Source of the DNA: SZUA-36 sp963759155
Lineage (GTDB): Bacteria; Pseudomonadota; Gammaproteobacteria; Xanthomonadales; SZUA-36
Length of the DNA: 64,000 nucleotides
Direction of reading: 5' to 3'
Assembly: GCA_963759155.1 (NCBI GenBank)
Contig: CAVWXX010000005.1
Span: forward strand, 124,001 to 188,000
Part shown: piece after piece, positions 47,303 through 56,610 of the stretch
Layout of the letters: the number at the start of each line of letters is the position of its first letter
Numbering within the stretch: the stretch's first letter is position 1
Translations under genes and position numbers: made by a program
The notes under the pieces: generated by a model
The model's input: only the letters and a program-made list of their open reading frames with translations
What the model was told of the DNA's origin: nothing
The model's database searches: none

Positions 47303-50037
47303 CTAAAAGTTATAACGTGCACCGAGGAAATACTGACGACCGGTATGATTAAACTCACGTACCAGGTCCAAAGTACCGTCACCGGTGGTGAACAGACGCT
47401 CATCTTCATCGGTCAGGTTGATGCCTTCAAAGGTCAGAGACCATTGCTCGTTGATGTGGAAGAAGGCGCTCATATCCCAGTGTGTCGGGCCGGTTGTACC
47501 ATGCTCGAGGTTACCATTGCTACCGGTGTTGTCCGTGATGTAATCATCGCGATTGTTAACCGAAAGTCGTGCACCCCAACGATCGACCTCATAGTAAAGC
47601 GTCGCGTTCCAGGAATGCTGGGACAACCCTTCCAGCGGTACCTTCACGGACTGACCATTGCGGATGACTTCGGTGGTGGCATCAACATAAGAGTAGTTAC
47701 CGATGGCGCCAAAGTTGCCCCAGAAACCGGGCAGTGACGTAAACGCCTGCTGGTAAGCAATTTCCCAGCCATCCAGCTTGGTACCATCCGTGTTGGCAGA
47801 TGTGCTGTAAGTCCAGATCAAACTTGGATCAAGCAGCTCGGGCTGATCGGGGTAAACCGATGCAACACCGGGGTAATCTACTGGACGCAGGGGTTCTTCT
47901 GTTGACGGTGATGAGATGAAGCTGTCGATCTTTTTATGGAACCACGCAAACGATAGAACAGCCTGTTCTGTGAAATACCACTCCACTGACAGGTCGATAT
48001 TGTCAGATTCGAGGGGATCCAATTGTGAATTACCACCACTCACGGTGAAGTTCACATCAGAGTAAGACTTGCTGGGTGCCAGGCTGGAAAGACTGGCTCG
48101 TGTCATCGTTTTGCTGAATCGGCTTGCAGCACCAGGTCATCGGTTGCGTCAAATGCAACATTCAATGAAGGCAACCAGTTGCTATAGTCATTCTTCTCCG
48201 TATTACTGATGGTTGATGTTAGCCAACCCAGCGCTTTTACATCTGTATCGACATAGCGGACACCGGCGTTTAAGCGGAAACCATGTCCGGCTAATTCGGT
48301 GTTCAGGTTGTAATCGATGTAAGCGCCCTTGGTTTTCTCCTTGACGTCCCATGTCGCAATACCGGTTCCCTGTGACAAGGTGTAATCACCTACGCCATAG
48401 GCTGCCCTGGCCTTTTTGAAGTCCAGAACCCAGAAGTCCAGCTCTGTATCGCTGCCATAGCCGCCGGTATCATCATAGGTTAATACTTTGCCCAGGCCAG
48501 CGATATCCGTTTGGTCGACGCAAGAACCGCACTCATACTGCTTGCTTTTGACTTCGCGGTCGTTGTAAATCAAACCAAAATTCAAATCGTTTTCATCATT
48601 CAGGGTCCAGACCAGATCGAGACGTGCGGTATCATTTGTCCGGTCCACACCGTATTGACGAATCCTGTCATTGGTCATGATAAAGAAGTTATTGGGATCG
48701 GTGACATCGATGTCGTAGTCGATCGCAGCCACGTTGGGATCACCCGTAAAATCATACGAGAAGTTGGTGGGATCGGGTGTTTCGATATTCACACGGAAAT
48801 AGTCTTCATCAAACTTGGATTTGGCCTGACCGATCATACCTGTCAATTCCAGGTTATCAGTGGCAGTCCAGCGGAAGTCACCCGTGAGCTGATTGAATTT
48901 TGTTGTGTCCAGTTGCTGACGGCTCTCAGTACGCAGACCAACACCATCAAAATTACCAGCTACAACATAGTCGCCATTTTTATCCTTTGTGACTGAATTC
49001 GGCGTAATGGCCGGGTAGCCCCAGGGGCCACTGCGACGGAATTCAGCAAAAGAGTTATAGGCTGAAACGTCAGCGTTGAATTTTGAATATACCCAGTTAA
49101 CACCGAACTCCAGGTCATCATTCGGACGGAACTGAAGGGCGCCACTCAGACCCAGGCGGTCCTGGTCATGATGGAAACTATCCTGACGTGGTAAACGCGG
49201 GTACCAGAGTGAATTCAACTCCTCGTCACTGAGCGAGGTGTTATTGCCGGCAAAAGGTCGATCGGGCACTGCCCAGCGGACGGTACCAAAGCCATCCTGC
49301 CACGTGGTGCGTTCGGTGTATGCGGCGGTCAGCAGGAAGCCGAAGGTCTCCGCCTCATTGGTCGAGCTCAAAAATGCCGTGAATTTCGGAGTCCATTTTT
49401 CCGACAGGTCATTGTAACCAGCCTGTCCGTAGATGGACGCGGTGAGACCGGGGTTATCCAGCGGACGTGCGGTATAAAGCTCAACCGTACCTGCGATACC
49501 ACCTTCTTCAATCGTGGCCGTGGGTGATTTGTTGATGTCAATACGGTTGAAGAGCTCGGCAGAAAAGACATTGAAATCAAAAGAGCGACCGCGGTTGACA
49601 CCGCCGGAGCTGTCCAGACCACCGGCAGATGATGGTACTTCCATACCGTTCAGGGTGACCCGTGTAAAGGCTGGCCCAAGACCACGCAGCGTAACGTTTC
49701 GTCCTTCACCGCCCTCGCGGGCAATGGTAACGCCGGGTACACGCTGAAGAGCTTCTGCCAGGTTGAGGTCAGGCATTTTGCCTATGTCTTCGGTGACGAT
49801 GCTGTCGCGAGAGTTGACAGCATCACGCTTCAACGCAACTGCCTGTTGTAAACTTGAGCGGAAACCAGTGACTCTGACTTCTTCAAGTACCATTTCCCCG
49901 TCGTTTGCCTCGGAATAGGCTTCACCTTGCTGGTCGCCCGCTGCCATGACAGGTATAGCGATGGCAATCGCAATTGCGAGGGTGCTCTTTGATACACCTG
50001 ACAGAAGCCGTGATCGTAAAGCTGACTGATAATTCAT
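47303..50037 (-). CDS. TonB-dependent receptor of the pectin locus (frame break)
   Basis: An outer-membrane transporter, probably for oligogalacturonides. Signal peptide (to about VMA), TonB box LEEVRVTG near residue 50, plug (VTEDIGKMPDLNLAEALQRVPGVTI) and barrel. The main frame stops at 48103 after LVLQADSAKR. The continuation from 48106 (TRASLSSLAPSKSYSDVNF onward, ending in GARYNF at 47303) is in another frame. A missing base near 48116 would give FSKTMTRASLS, the expected family reading. Start has AGGAG 8 bp upstream. Divergent from the lacI gene, with an operator-like palindrome between them. Confidence 0.88.
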
Positions 50038-50200
50038 TCTAATTACTCCTACTTTTTTAATAACTTGGTGTCGAATCTAAGTTCCTGCTATTAACCTGTT
50101 TTCCCTACTTTCCAAACTGAAAGAAGTTCCTGAAGCCCCAATAATCACTTCCAATTTATCAATATGATTTACAAAATTGAGCCAAATTGCAAGAATTTTA

Positions 50201-50214
50201 TGCCAGCGCTAGCA
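50201..50214. promoter_or_regulatory. LacI-type operator between TonB receptor and lacI
   Basis: TGCCAGCGCTAGCA, one mismatch from the symmetric form and sharing TGCCAGCGCT with the site at 40967. It lies in the 364-bp divergent region 50038-50401, which otherwise holds only AT-rich sequence and a possible TATACT box at 50223. Autoregulation of lacI and control of the receptor are inferred. Confidence 0.65.
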
Positions 50215-50401
50215 TTTTTCTTTATACTGAGGTACAACAGATCATTAAATGGCAGAATTTTTAATCGAAGATTGACAGGGTTTCAGTAGTGGATTGTTAT
50301 ATCAGAACACTTGCATGTGACATTGATGGTAATGTATTTCACTTTTCAACGTCCGCTACAATTTCCTAACCATGATATGACTAGAGGTTGACCCGGTTTT
50401 C

Positions 50402-51424
50402 ATGAAGAGCAAAAAAGCAACGATTGACGATGTTGCCCTGTTAGCAGGTGTCTCTATCCGTACCGTATCCAGAGTCATCAACCAATCCCCCAGTGTTGGT
50501 AAGGCGACAAGGGCAAAGATCAAGAAAATCATTGACGACCTGAATTATCAGCCCAACACGCAGGCCCGTGGTCTGGCTGCCAGGCGTTCGTATCTACTTG
50601 GAATGATCTATGACAACCCGGATGCTCTGTATATCAACGATGTACAGCGTGGTGTCCTGAGCGTCTGCCGCGAATTTGGCTACGAACTTGTTGTCCACCC
50701 CTGCGATATGAGCTCGGAGGCCCTGACGGAAGAGGCGGTCAGCTTTGCCACCAGATCAAAACTTGATGGCGTGATTATTTTGCCGCCAATCTCCGAGGAC
50801 AATGACCTGGCAGGTGCCCTCGCAAAAGCAAATGTAAATTACGTACGTTTGGCATCCATCGCACTGGACAAGGCCGAGCATGTGGTAATTTCAAACGAAC
50901 GCTCTGCTGCTGCGGAGATGGCTGAATATCTGGTTGAGCTTGGACATACCCGTATCGGTTATATCGCAGGTCCCAAAGGAATGAGATCCACCCGTGAACG
51001 CCTCGAAGGCTTTTGCGATGCTCTTGAAAAGCATGGACGTAAGCCGTGTGAGGAAATGCTTGCACGAGGAGCATACACTTTTGAATCCGGTATGGAGTGT
51101 GCACGTACCCTTCTTGCCCATCCAGATCCACCAACGGCAATTTTTGCCAGCAATGACGAAATGGCCATTGGCGTGATAATCGCTGCACAGAACCTGGGTT
51201 TGAAGGTGCCTGATGACCTGTCGGTCTCCGGTTTCGATGACTGCATATTGGCATCAAGATTGACTCCAACCCTTACAACCATCCGTCGACCTGTAAAGGA
51301 GATGGCCCGCTTGGCAACCACCAAGTTGATAGCGTCCATCGATGGACGCTATTCGGACGCCAGTAGAGGGATCACACTGGTTCCGTCGCTGATAGTGCGG
51401 AATTCCACACGTTCCATCCGGTGA
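50402..51424 (+). CDS. LacI-family transcriptional regulator of the pectin locus
   Basis: A complete 340-residue LacI/GalR repressor: helix-turn-helix TIDDVALLAGVSIRTVSRVIN (residues 7-27), hinge LNYQPNTQARGLAARRS, and a sensor domain with the usual AIFASNDEMAIGVIIAAQNLG and SVSGFDD segments. It lies between the TonB receptor and a GH28 gene, in the midst of all three palindromes of the TGCCA-4bp-TGGCA type, so it is the most likely reader of these sites. The effector is probably a uronate catabolite such as 2-keto-3-deoxygluconate or a tagaturonate-pathway intermediate; this is inference. Confidence 0.92.
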   Translation: MKSKKATIDDVALLAGVSIRTVSRVINQSPSVGKATRAKIKKIIDDLNYQPNTQARGLAARRSYLLGMIYDNPDALYINDVQRGVLSVCREFGYELVVHPCDMSSEALTEEAVSFATRSKLDGVIILPPISEDNDLAGALAKANVNYVRLASIALDKAEHVVISNERSAAAEMAEYLVELGHTRIGYIAGPKGMRSTRERLEGFCDALEKHGRKPCEEMLARGAYTFESGMECARTLLAHPDPPTAIFASNDEMAIGVIIAAQNLGLKVPDDLSVSGFDDCILASRLTPTLTTIRRPVKEMARLATTKLIASIDGRYSDASRGITLVPSLIVRNSTRSIR

Positions 51425-51456
51425 CCAGGATGCGGATCGTCTGTAATATTAATTAT

Positions 51457-51470
51457 TGCCACCGGTGGCA
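51457..51470. promoter_or_regulatory. LacI-type operator upstream of GH28 and uronate catabolism genes
   Basis: Perfect 14-bp palindrome TGCCACCGGTGGCA. It lies 33 bp after the lacI stop and 72 bp before the GH28 start, and matches the other sites in its arms but has CCGG in the centre. TAATAT at 51444-51449 could be the -10 box. The operon downstream would include GH28, SDR and uxaE. Confidence 0.7.
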
Positions 51471-51541
51471 TTTAGCATTATTCTACACATCCTGTTTGAC
51501 CTACAGAAACTTTTTTTCGCATAACGCCCTTGGTTATTTGT

Positions 51542-52972
51542 ATGAATGAGATGTTACGTCGCGATGTACTGAAACTGTTGACAAGTGCACTGGTAGCACC
51601 AACGCTGCTCACTTACGGCTGTCGTTCGAACACCGATCCCTGGGGAAATACAAAACTGATTCGTTCAAACATCAAGTTGCCAAACATCCCACAGGGCGAC
51701 TTTGTCATCACAACATACGGGGCGGTGGGTGATGGCCAGACCGATTGTACTCGCGCGATTGCTGATGCGATTGCTGCCGCCAGCGCGGTGGGCGGTGGCA
51801 GGGTTGTCGTGCCATCCGGCATTTTTTTGACCGGCCCCATTCACCTTGAGAGTCACATTGACCTGCATGTGGATGCGGAAGCCACCCTGTCTTTCATACC
51901 GGAGCCTGAGCGCTATCTCCCCGCTGTTTTTACACGTTGGGAAGGTGTGGAGCTTATGGGGTTGTCACCATTAATTTATGCGTATGGTAAAACGGATATA
52001 GCCATTAGCGGTGGCGGTACACTGAACGGCGGTGCGGACGAAACGCACTGGTGGCCATGGAAAGGACAGTGGAAAGGAAAGTTCAGCGACGCTGAGTTTA
52101 CCCAAAAAGAGGCGCGTGACCGTCTCTTTGCCGACGCGGAATCCGGCGTACCACCCAAGAATCGCCATTACGCGGAGGACGCCTACCTAAGGCCACCATT
52201 CATCCAGTTTTACAGCTGTGACAATGTATTGATCGAAGATGTAACCATTACACAGTCACCCTTTTGGCTGATTAACCCGGTCCTATCCACAAGCGTAACC
52301 ATACGTGGTGTCACCTGCCGTAGCATGGGGCCCAATTCAGATGGCTGCGATCCGGAATCCTGTAAAAATGTATTGATCGAAGACTGTGTTTTTGACACCG
52401 GCGATGATTGCATCGCGATTAAATCGGGTCGTAATGCGGATGGCAGACGCTTGGCTACGCCATCAGAAAACATCATTGTATCCAACTGTGAAATGCGGGC
52501 CGGGCACGGTGGCGTTGTAATGGGCAGTGAACTATCAGGTGGCATCAAGAATGTTTTTGTCGAGAACTGCCGAATGAACAGTCCCGACCTGGAACGCGGA
52601 ATACGCATCAAAACCAACGCCATGCGGGGTGGGTATGTAGAAAACCTGAACGTACGCCAATTGGAAGTAGGCACGGTACGAAACTTGTTCGTCATCAATT
52701 TTTATTATGAAGAAGGCGAAAATGGACCTTTTACACCCATTGTTCGAGGTATCAGCTTCCATGACATTCATTGTGAAAGCGCAGAGCGTGTAATGGATTT
52801 ACGTGGCTTTAAGCACGCACGCATCCGGGACATAAGCCTGTTCAATGTCAAGGTCGACAAGGCTGCGAAACCATCTCGAATTTCATATGTAGACGGCTTG
52901 GTTTTTAGCAAGGTTACGGTGAACGGCGCACCTGTTTCCAAGCCGAATGACCTGCTGGTTGAAGCACATTAA
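51542..52972 (+). CDS. Exported GH28 polygalacturonase-type enzyme
   Basis: A beta-helix GH28 enzyme with the whole active-site set: NSDGCD, DTGDDCIAIKSG, AGHGG and RIKTN. The N-terminus (LRRDVLKLLTSALVAPTLLTYGC) combines a twin-arginine-like RR with a hydrophobic stretch and a Cys in lipobox position, suggesting Tat export and lipid anchoring. ATG 51542 is preferred; TTG 51530 and ATG 51551 are alternatives. The conserved TRWEGVELMGLSPLIYA region is shared with the GH28 at 43267. It probably acts as exo-polygalacturonase or rhamnogalacturonan hydrolase. The SDR gene follows by 24 bp. Confidence 0.88.
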   Translation: MNEMLRRDVLKLLTSALVAPTLLTYGCRSNTDPWGNTKLIRSNIKLPNIPQGDFVITTYGAVGDGQTDCTRAIADAIAAASAVGGGRVVVPSGIFLTGPIHLESHIDLHVDAEATLSFIPEPERYLPAVFTRWEGVELMGLSPLIYAYGKTDIAISGGGTLNGGADETHWWPWKGQWKGKFSDAEFTQKEARDRLFADAESGVPPKNRHYAEDAYLRPPFIQFYSCDNVLIEDVTITQSPFWLINPVLSTSVTIRGVTCRSMGPNSDGCDPESCKNVLIEDCVFDTGDDCIAIKSGRNADGRRLATPSENIIVSNCEMRAGHGGVVMGSELSGGIKNVFVENCRMNSPDLERGIRIKTNAMRGGYVENLNVRQLEVGTVRNLFVINFYYEEGENGPFTPIVRGISFHDIHCESAERVMDLRGFKHARIRDISLFNVKVDKAAKPSRISYVDGLVFSKVTVNGAPVSKPNDLLVEAH

Positions 52973-52996
52973 CAGAATGATTAAGAGGTAACGACA

Positions 52997-53773
52997 ATGT
53001 CATATTTAGACGATCTATTCTCAATAGATAATAGAACGGCCGTCGTAATTGGTGGTACCGGCGAGTTGTGCGGTGCCATGGCGTTGTCACTCTCCCGAGC
53101 GGGTGCCGAGGTCGTATTGGTGGGTCGAAGCCAGCAAAAAGCCGATATGCGACTTTCGCAAATTCGGACTGAAGGGGGCAATGGCTATTTCATTGCTGCA
53201 GATATCACGTCCCGTGCCGGCCTGCAGAACCTGTTGTCCGAGGTCATCGAGAAATCAGGTCAATGCGATATCCTGGTGAATGGTGCCGGGGTAAACGCCG
53301 CCACGCCAATTCTTGAAGTATCCGAAGAGGAATACGATCAAATTTTTGCCATCAATACCAAGGCCGTCTTTCTCGCCTGCCAGGTATTTGGTCAATACTT
53401 TATCGACAATGGCGTCAAAGCTTCAATAATCAATGTTGGCTCAATGTCCGGGGTGATCCCCTTGTCACGGGTCTTCACCTACTCCATGACCAAGGCGGCC
53501 GTCCATAACATTTCAAAGAACCTGGCGCGCGAGTGGGCAACACAGAATATTCGCGTCAATACCCTTGTACCCGGGTTTTTCCCGGCGGAGCAAAATCGAA
53601 AAGTGCTGACCCCGGAACGGGTCGAGCAGATCATGGGCCACACACCCATGAAGCGATTTGGTAAATCCGAGGAACTCAGCGGTGCGACACTATTATTGGC
53701 ATCCGATGCAGGATCGTTCATTACGGGTGAAGAGATTATCGTCGATGGCGGTTACGCCGCCATGACTATTTGA
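52997..53773 (+). CDS. SDR-family oxidoreductase, probable fructuronate reductase (mannonate oxidoreductase type)
   Basis: A classical short-chain dehydrogenase of 258 residues. It has the nucleotide-binding GGTGELCG (about residues 19-26), NGAGVN, catalytic Ser in NVGSMSG, and the YSMTK pair. C-terminal VDGGYAAMTI is common in mannonate/gluconate SDRs. It directly precedes uxaE with only 20 bp between, and the two occur together in galacturonate loci, where the SDR reduces fructuronate made by UxaE to mannonate. KduD-type 2-keto-3-deoxygluconate activity is an alternative. Good ribosome site AAGAGGTAACGACA. Confidence 0.8.
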   Translation: MSYLDDLFSIDNRTAVVIGGTGELCGAMALSLSRAGAEVVLVGRSQQKADMRLSQIRTEGGNGYFIAADITSRAGLQNLLSEVIEKSGQCDILVNGAGVNAATPILEVSEEEYDQIFAINTKAVFLACQVFGQYFIDNGVKASIINVGSMSGVIPLSRVFTYSMTKAAVHNISKNLAREWATQNIRVNTLVPGFFPAEQNRKVLTPERVEQIMGHTPMKRFGKSEELSGATLLLASDAGSFITGEEIIVDGGYAAMTI

Positions 53774-53793
53774 TATGTAGGAAGGGATCGAAT

Positions 53794-55041
53794 ATGAAAC
53801 TCGAAAAATACAGTTTTGGCATGGGTGATCGTTTTTATCACCAGGGTGCAGCTCAGTTGCAGGCCATCGTCAATGCCAAAAATGCTGGAATTGATATCAT
53901 ACCAGTCTGGAACAAATCCAATCGCGAACACGAAATTGTCGGAACTGAGCCTGACAGCCTGCGTACCGAGGCAGATGACGCTGTCAGAAAGCTTGGCTGG
54001 AAGGGTAATTACCACGTTGATGCTGACCATATAACGCTGAACACAGTGGATCGTTTCCTGTATTGCAGTGACTTTTTCACAATCGATGTGGGTGAATCTA
54101 TCGGAGAGGCTGCCAGCGATTCGGACATTGACTCATTTGTAACGCGCCATGGTAAATATATCGGCAATCTGAATATACCAGGCGCCGGAACCTATGAAGT
54201 CACCCGCACAGACCTTGAAGGCGTTGCCAGAACATTCCTGAAGGCAGTTCAGACGGCCGGCGTCATATACCGCCATATTGTCGACAAGCGTGGTGATGAT
54301 TTCATTCCCGAGGTTTCGTTGGATGAAACCGAAAACCCGCAAACACCACTCGAGTTGTTTTTTATCCTCGCAGCAATTGCAGACGAAGGAATCCCTGCAC
54401 AGACCATCGCACCAAAATTTACCGGGCGATTCAATAAGGGAGTTGATTATGTTGGAGACATCGTACAATTTGAAAAAGAATTTAATGACGATCTGGCAAC
54501 CATCGCTTTTGCGATCTCAGAATTCGGCCTGCCCGGCAACCTGAAGCTTAGTATCCATTCCGGTTCTGATAAATTCTCAATCTATGGTCCTATTCGAGAG
54601 GCTTTGAAACGAACGGGTGCAGGCGTGCACGTTAAAACTGCGGGCACTACCTGGCTGGAAGAGCTAATCGGTCTGGCCGAGGCCGGGGGTGAAGGTCTGG
54701 TCATCGCAAAGGAGGTTTATGCGAAGTCACTGGAACACAGGGATGCACTTTGCAAGCCTTACGCTACCGTTATCGATATCGATGCAGCACAACTCCCATC
54801 CGCAGAAACAGTCAACGGGTGGAGCGGTGAAGAATACGCCCGTGCACTTCGGCACAATCAGGCTGACCCTCTGTACAATCTGCACCTTCGCCAATTACTC
54901 CACGTTGGCTACAAGGTCGCGGCGCAGATGGGCGAACGATATTATGGCGCACTGAAGAAATTTGAATCTGATGTGGCCCGTAACGTGACGGAAAACCTCT
55001 GGGAGCGTCATATCAAGATTCTTTTTATGGAAGAAAATTGA
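53794..55041 (+). CDS. uxaE: Tagaturonate/fructuronate epimerase
   Basis: Interconverts D-tagaturonate and D-fructuronate, linking galacturonate catabolism to the mannonate branch. The protein has the family's start (KYSFGMGDRFYHQGAAQLQA) and internal blocks WNKSNREH, HVDADHI and HSGSDKFSIY with His/Glu/Asp likely metal ligands. The ATG at 53794 has AGGAAGGG at a good distance; a TTG start at 53770 is less likely. In the same unit as the SDR gene. The downstream gnd gene is separated by a small palindrome of the GGGTCAGAGTC type. Confidence 0.85.
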   Translation: MKLEKYSFGMGDRFYHQGAAQLQAIVNAKNAGIDIIPVWNKSNREHEIVGTEPDSLRTEADDAVRKLGWKGNYHVDADHITLNTVDRFLYCSDFFTIDVGESIGEAASDSDIDSFVTRHGKYIGNLNIPGAGTYEVTRTDLEGVARTFLKAVQTAGVIYRHIVDKRGDDFIPEVSLDETENPQTPLELFFILAAIADEGIPAQTIAPKFTGRFNKGVDYVGDIVQFEKEFNDDLATIAFAISEFGLPGNLKLSIHSGSDKFSIYGPIREALKRTGAGVHVKTAGTTWLEELIGLAEAGGEGLVIAKEVYAKSLEHRDALCKPYATVIDIDAAQLPSAETVNGWSGEEYARALRHNQADPLYNLHLRQLLHVGYKVAAQMGERYYGALKKFESDVARNVTENLWERHIKILFMEEN

Positions 55042-55050
55042 GCAAGTTCA

Positions 55051-55087
55051 GGGTCAGAGTCAACACTACTGCACCAGACTCTGACCC
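55051..55087. repeat. REP-like palindrome (GGGTCAGAGTC type)
   Basis: Perfect 11-bp arms GGGTCAGAGTC (55051-55061) and GACTCTGACCC (55077-55087) with a 15-nt loop, in the gap between uxaE and gnd. The arm is the same as that of the larger palindrome at 57718 and the solo copy at 62646. Confidence 0.8.
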
Positions 55088-55123
55088 AAATATTTACAAA
55101 TAATGATAGCGATTGGGAACACC

Positions 55124-56590
55124 ATGAAACCTACAGAAAAAAAATGTGATATCGGCCTTATCGGCCTTGCCGTCATGGGCGAAAACCTCGTTCTGAATAT
55201 GGAAAGCCATGATTTCAAAGTGGCCGTATTCAACCGCACCACCAGTAAGGTTGACGCCTTTATGGATGGCCGCGCAAAGGGTAAGAATATTGTCGGCTGC
55301 CATAGCATCGAAGAACTGGTTGCTCAGCTTGAGCGCCCGCGCAAAGTATTCCTGCTGGTAAAAGCCGGTGCAGCGGTTGACTCATTCATCGAATCCATTA
55401 TTCCGCACCTGGAGCCTGGTGACATCATCATCGATGGTGGTAACTCGCATTACCCTGACACCATCCGGCGCACAGCTTACGTTGAAGGCAAGGGTCTTCT
55501 CTATATAGGCACAGGTGTCTCCGGTGGCGAAGAAGGGGCGCTTAAGGGTCCATCCATTATGCCGGGTGGTTCAGCCGCAGCATGGCCCCATGTGAAGGAG
55601 ATCTTCCAGTCCATCTCGGCGAAAGTGGAAGACGGTTCCCCCTGTTGCGAATGGCTCGGTAACGATGGCGCCGGTCACTATGTGAAGATGGTGCATAACG
55701 GTATTGAGTATGGTGATATGCAGATGATCTGCGAGGCCTACTCCCTGATGCGCAACGTGCTGAAAATGGAGCCCCGGGAAATATCAGATGTGTTCGGCGA
55801 GTGGAACAAGGGTGAGCTTGACAGCTACCTGATCGAAATTACCCGTGACATCCTGGCCAAGACGGATGATGAGACAGGTAAACCCATGGTCGATGTCATT
55901 ATGGACAAGGCCGGTCAGAAAGGCACCGGCCGCTGGACCTCGCTTTCCGCGCTCGACCTTGGGGTTCCGGCACAAACCATCGTTGAGGCCGTTTTTGCCC
56001 GCGCCCTGAGTGCTATCAAAGATGAGCGCCTGGTCGCATCACAACACCTGACCGGCCCCGAGGTTATGTTCAGCGGAGATAAAGACGCCTTTCTCGACCA
56101 ATTACGACAGGCGCTTTTTGCATCAAAAATCTGTTCCTACGCCCAGGGTTATCAACTGATGCGGGCTGCCGCTGATGAATACAACTGGGATTTGAATTAT
56201 GGCGAGATTGCGCTGATGTGGCGTGGTGGCTGTATTATTCGTGCGCAGTTCCTCGGCAACATCAAAGAGGCCTACGACAATGATCCCGGCCTGCAAAACC
56301 TGCTGCTGGATGATTACTTCAAAAACGCCATTGAGCGTAGTCAATCGGCCTGGCGCAAAGTGATCGCCACCGCCGTTATCAACGGTGTTCCCACCCCGAC
56401 ATTCAGCTCGGCACTGGCCTATTACGATGGCTATCGCAGTGCGGTGCTACCTGCGAGTCTTCTGCAGGCACAGCGTGATTACTTTGGTGCGCATACCTAT
56501 GAACGTGTCGACAAACCAGCCGGTGAGTATTTTCACACCAACTGGACCGGCACCGGCGGCGATACCGTATCAACAACCTACAACGTTTGA
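55124..56590 (+). CDS. gnd: 6-phosphogluconate dehydrogenase, decarboxylating
   Basis: Converts 6-phosphogluconate to ribulose 5-phosphate with NADP. A complete long-form protein: Rossmann start IGLIGLAVMGENLVLNM, substrate loops GVSGGEEGALKGPSIMPGG and catalytic Lys in HYVKMVHNGIEYGDMQ, and the C-terminal HTYERVDKPAGEYFHTNWTGTGGD. ATG 55124 is chosen over 55103 because of GGGAAC upstream. It lies between uxaE and kdgK, 20 bp before the latter, so is likely co-transcribed. Its presence within a uronate locus is uncommon and suggests coupling of pectin use with NADPH and pentose supply. Confidence 0.93.
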   Translation: MKPTEKKCDIGLIGLAVMGENLVLNMESHDFKVAVFNRTTSKVDAFMDGRAKGKNIVGCHSIEELVAQLERPRKVFLLVKAGAAVDSFIESIIPHLEPGDIIIDGGNSHYPDTIRRTAYVEGKGLLYIGTGVSGGEEGALKGPSIMPGGSAAAWPHVKEIFQSISAKVEDGSPCCEWLGNDGAGHYVKMVHNGIEYGDMQMICEAYSLMRNVLKMEPREISDVFGEWNKGELDSYLIEITRDILAKTDDETGKPMVDVIMDKAGQKGTGRWTSLSALDLGVPAQTIVEAVFARALSAIKDERLVASQHLTGPEVMFSGDKDAFLDQLRQALFASKICSYAQGYQLMRAAADEYNWDLNYGEIALMWRGGCIIRAQFLGNIKEAYDNDPGLQNLLLDDYFKNAIERSQSAWRKVIATAVINGVPTPTFSSALAYYDGYRSAVLPASLLQAQRDYFGAHTYERVDKPAGEYFHTNWTGTGGDTVSTTYNV

Positions 56591-56610
56591 ATTGGATAAA
56601 TACTAAACAG

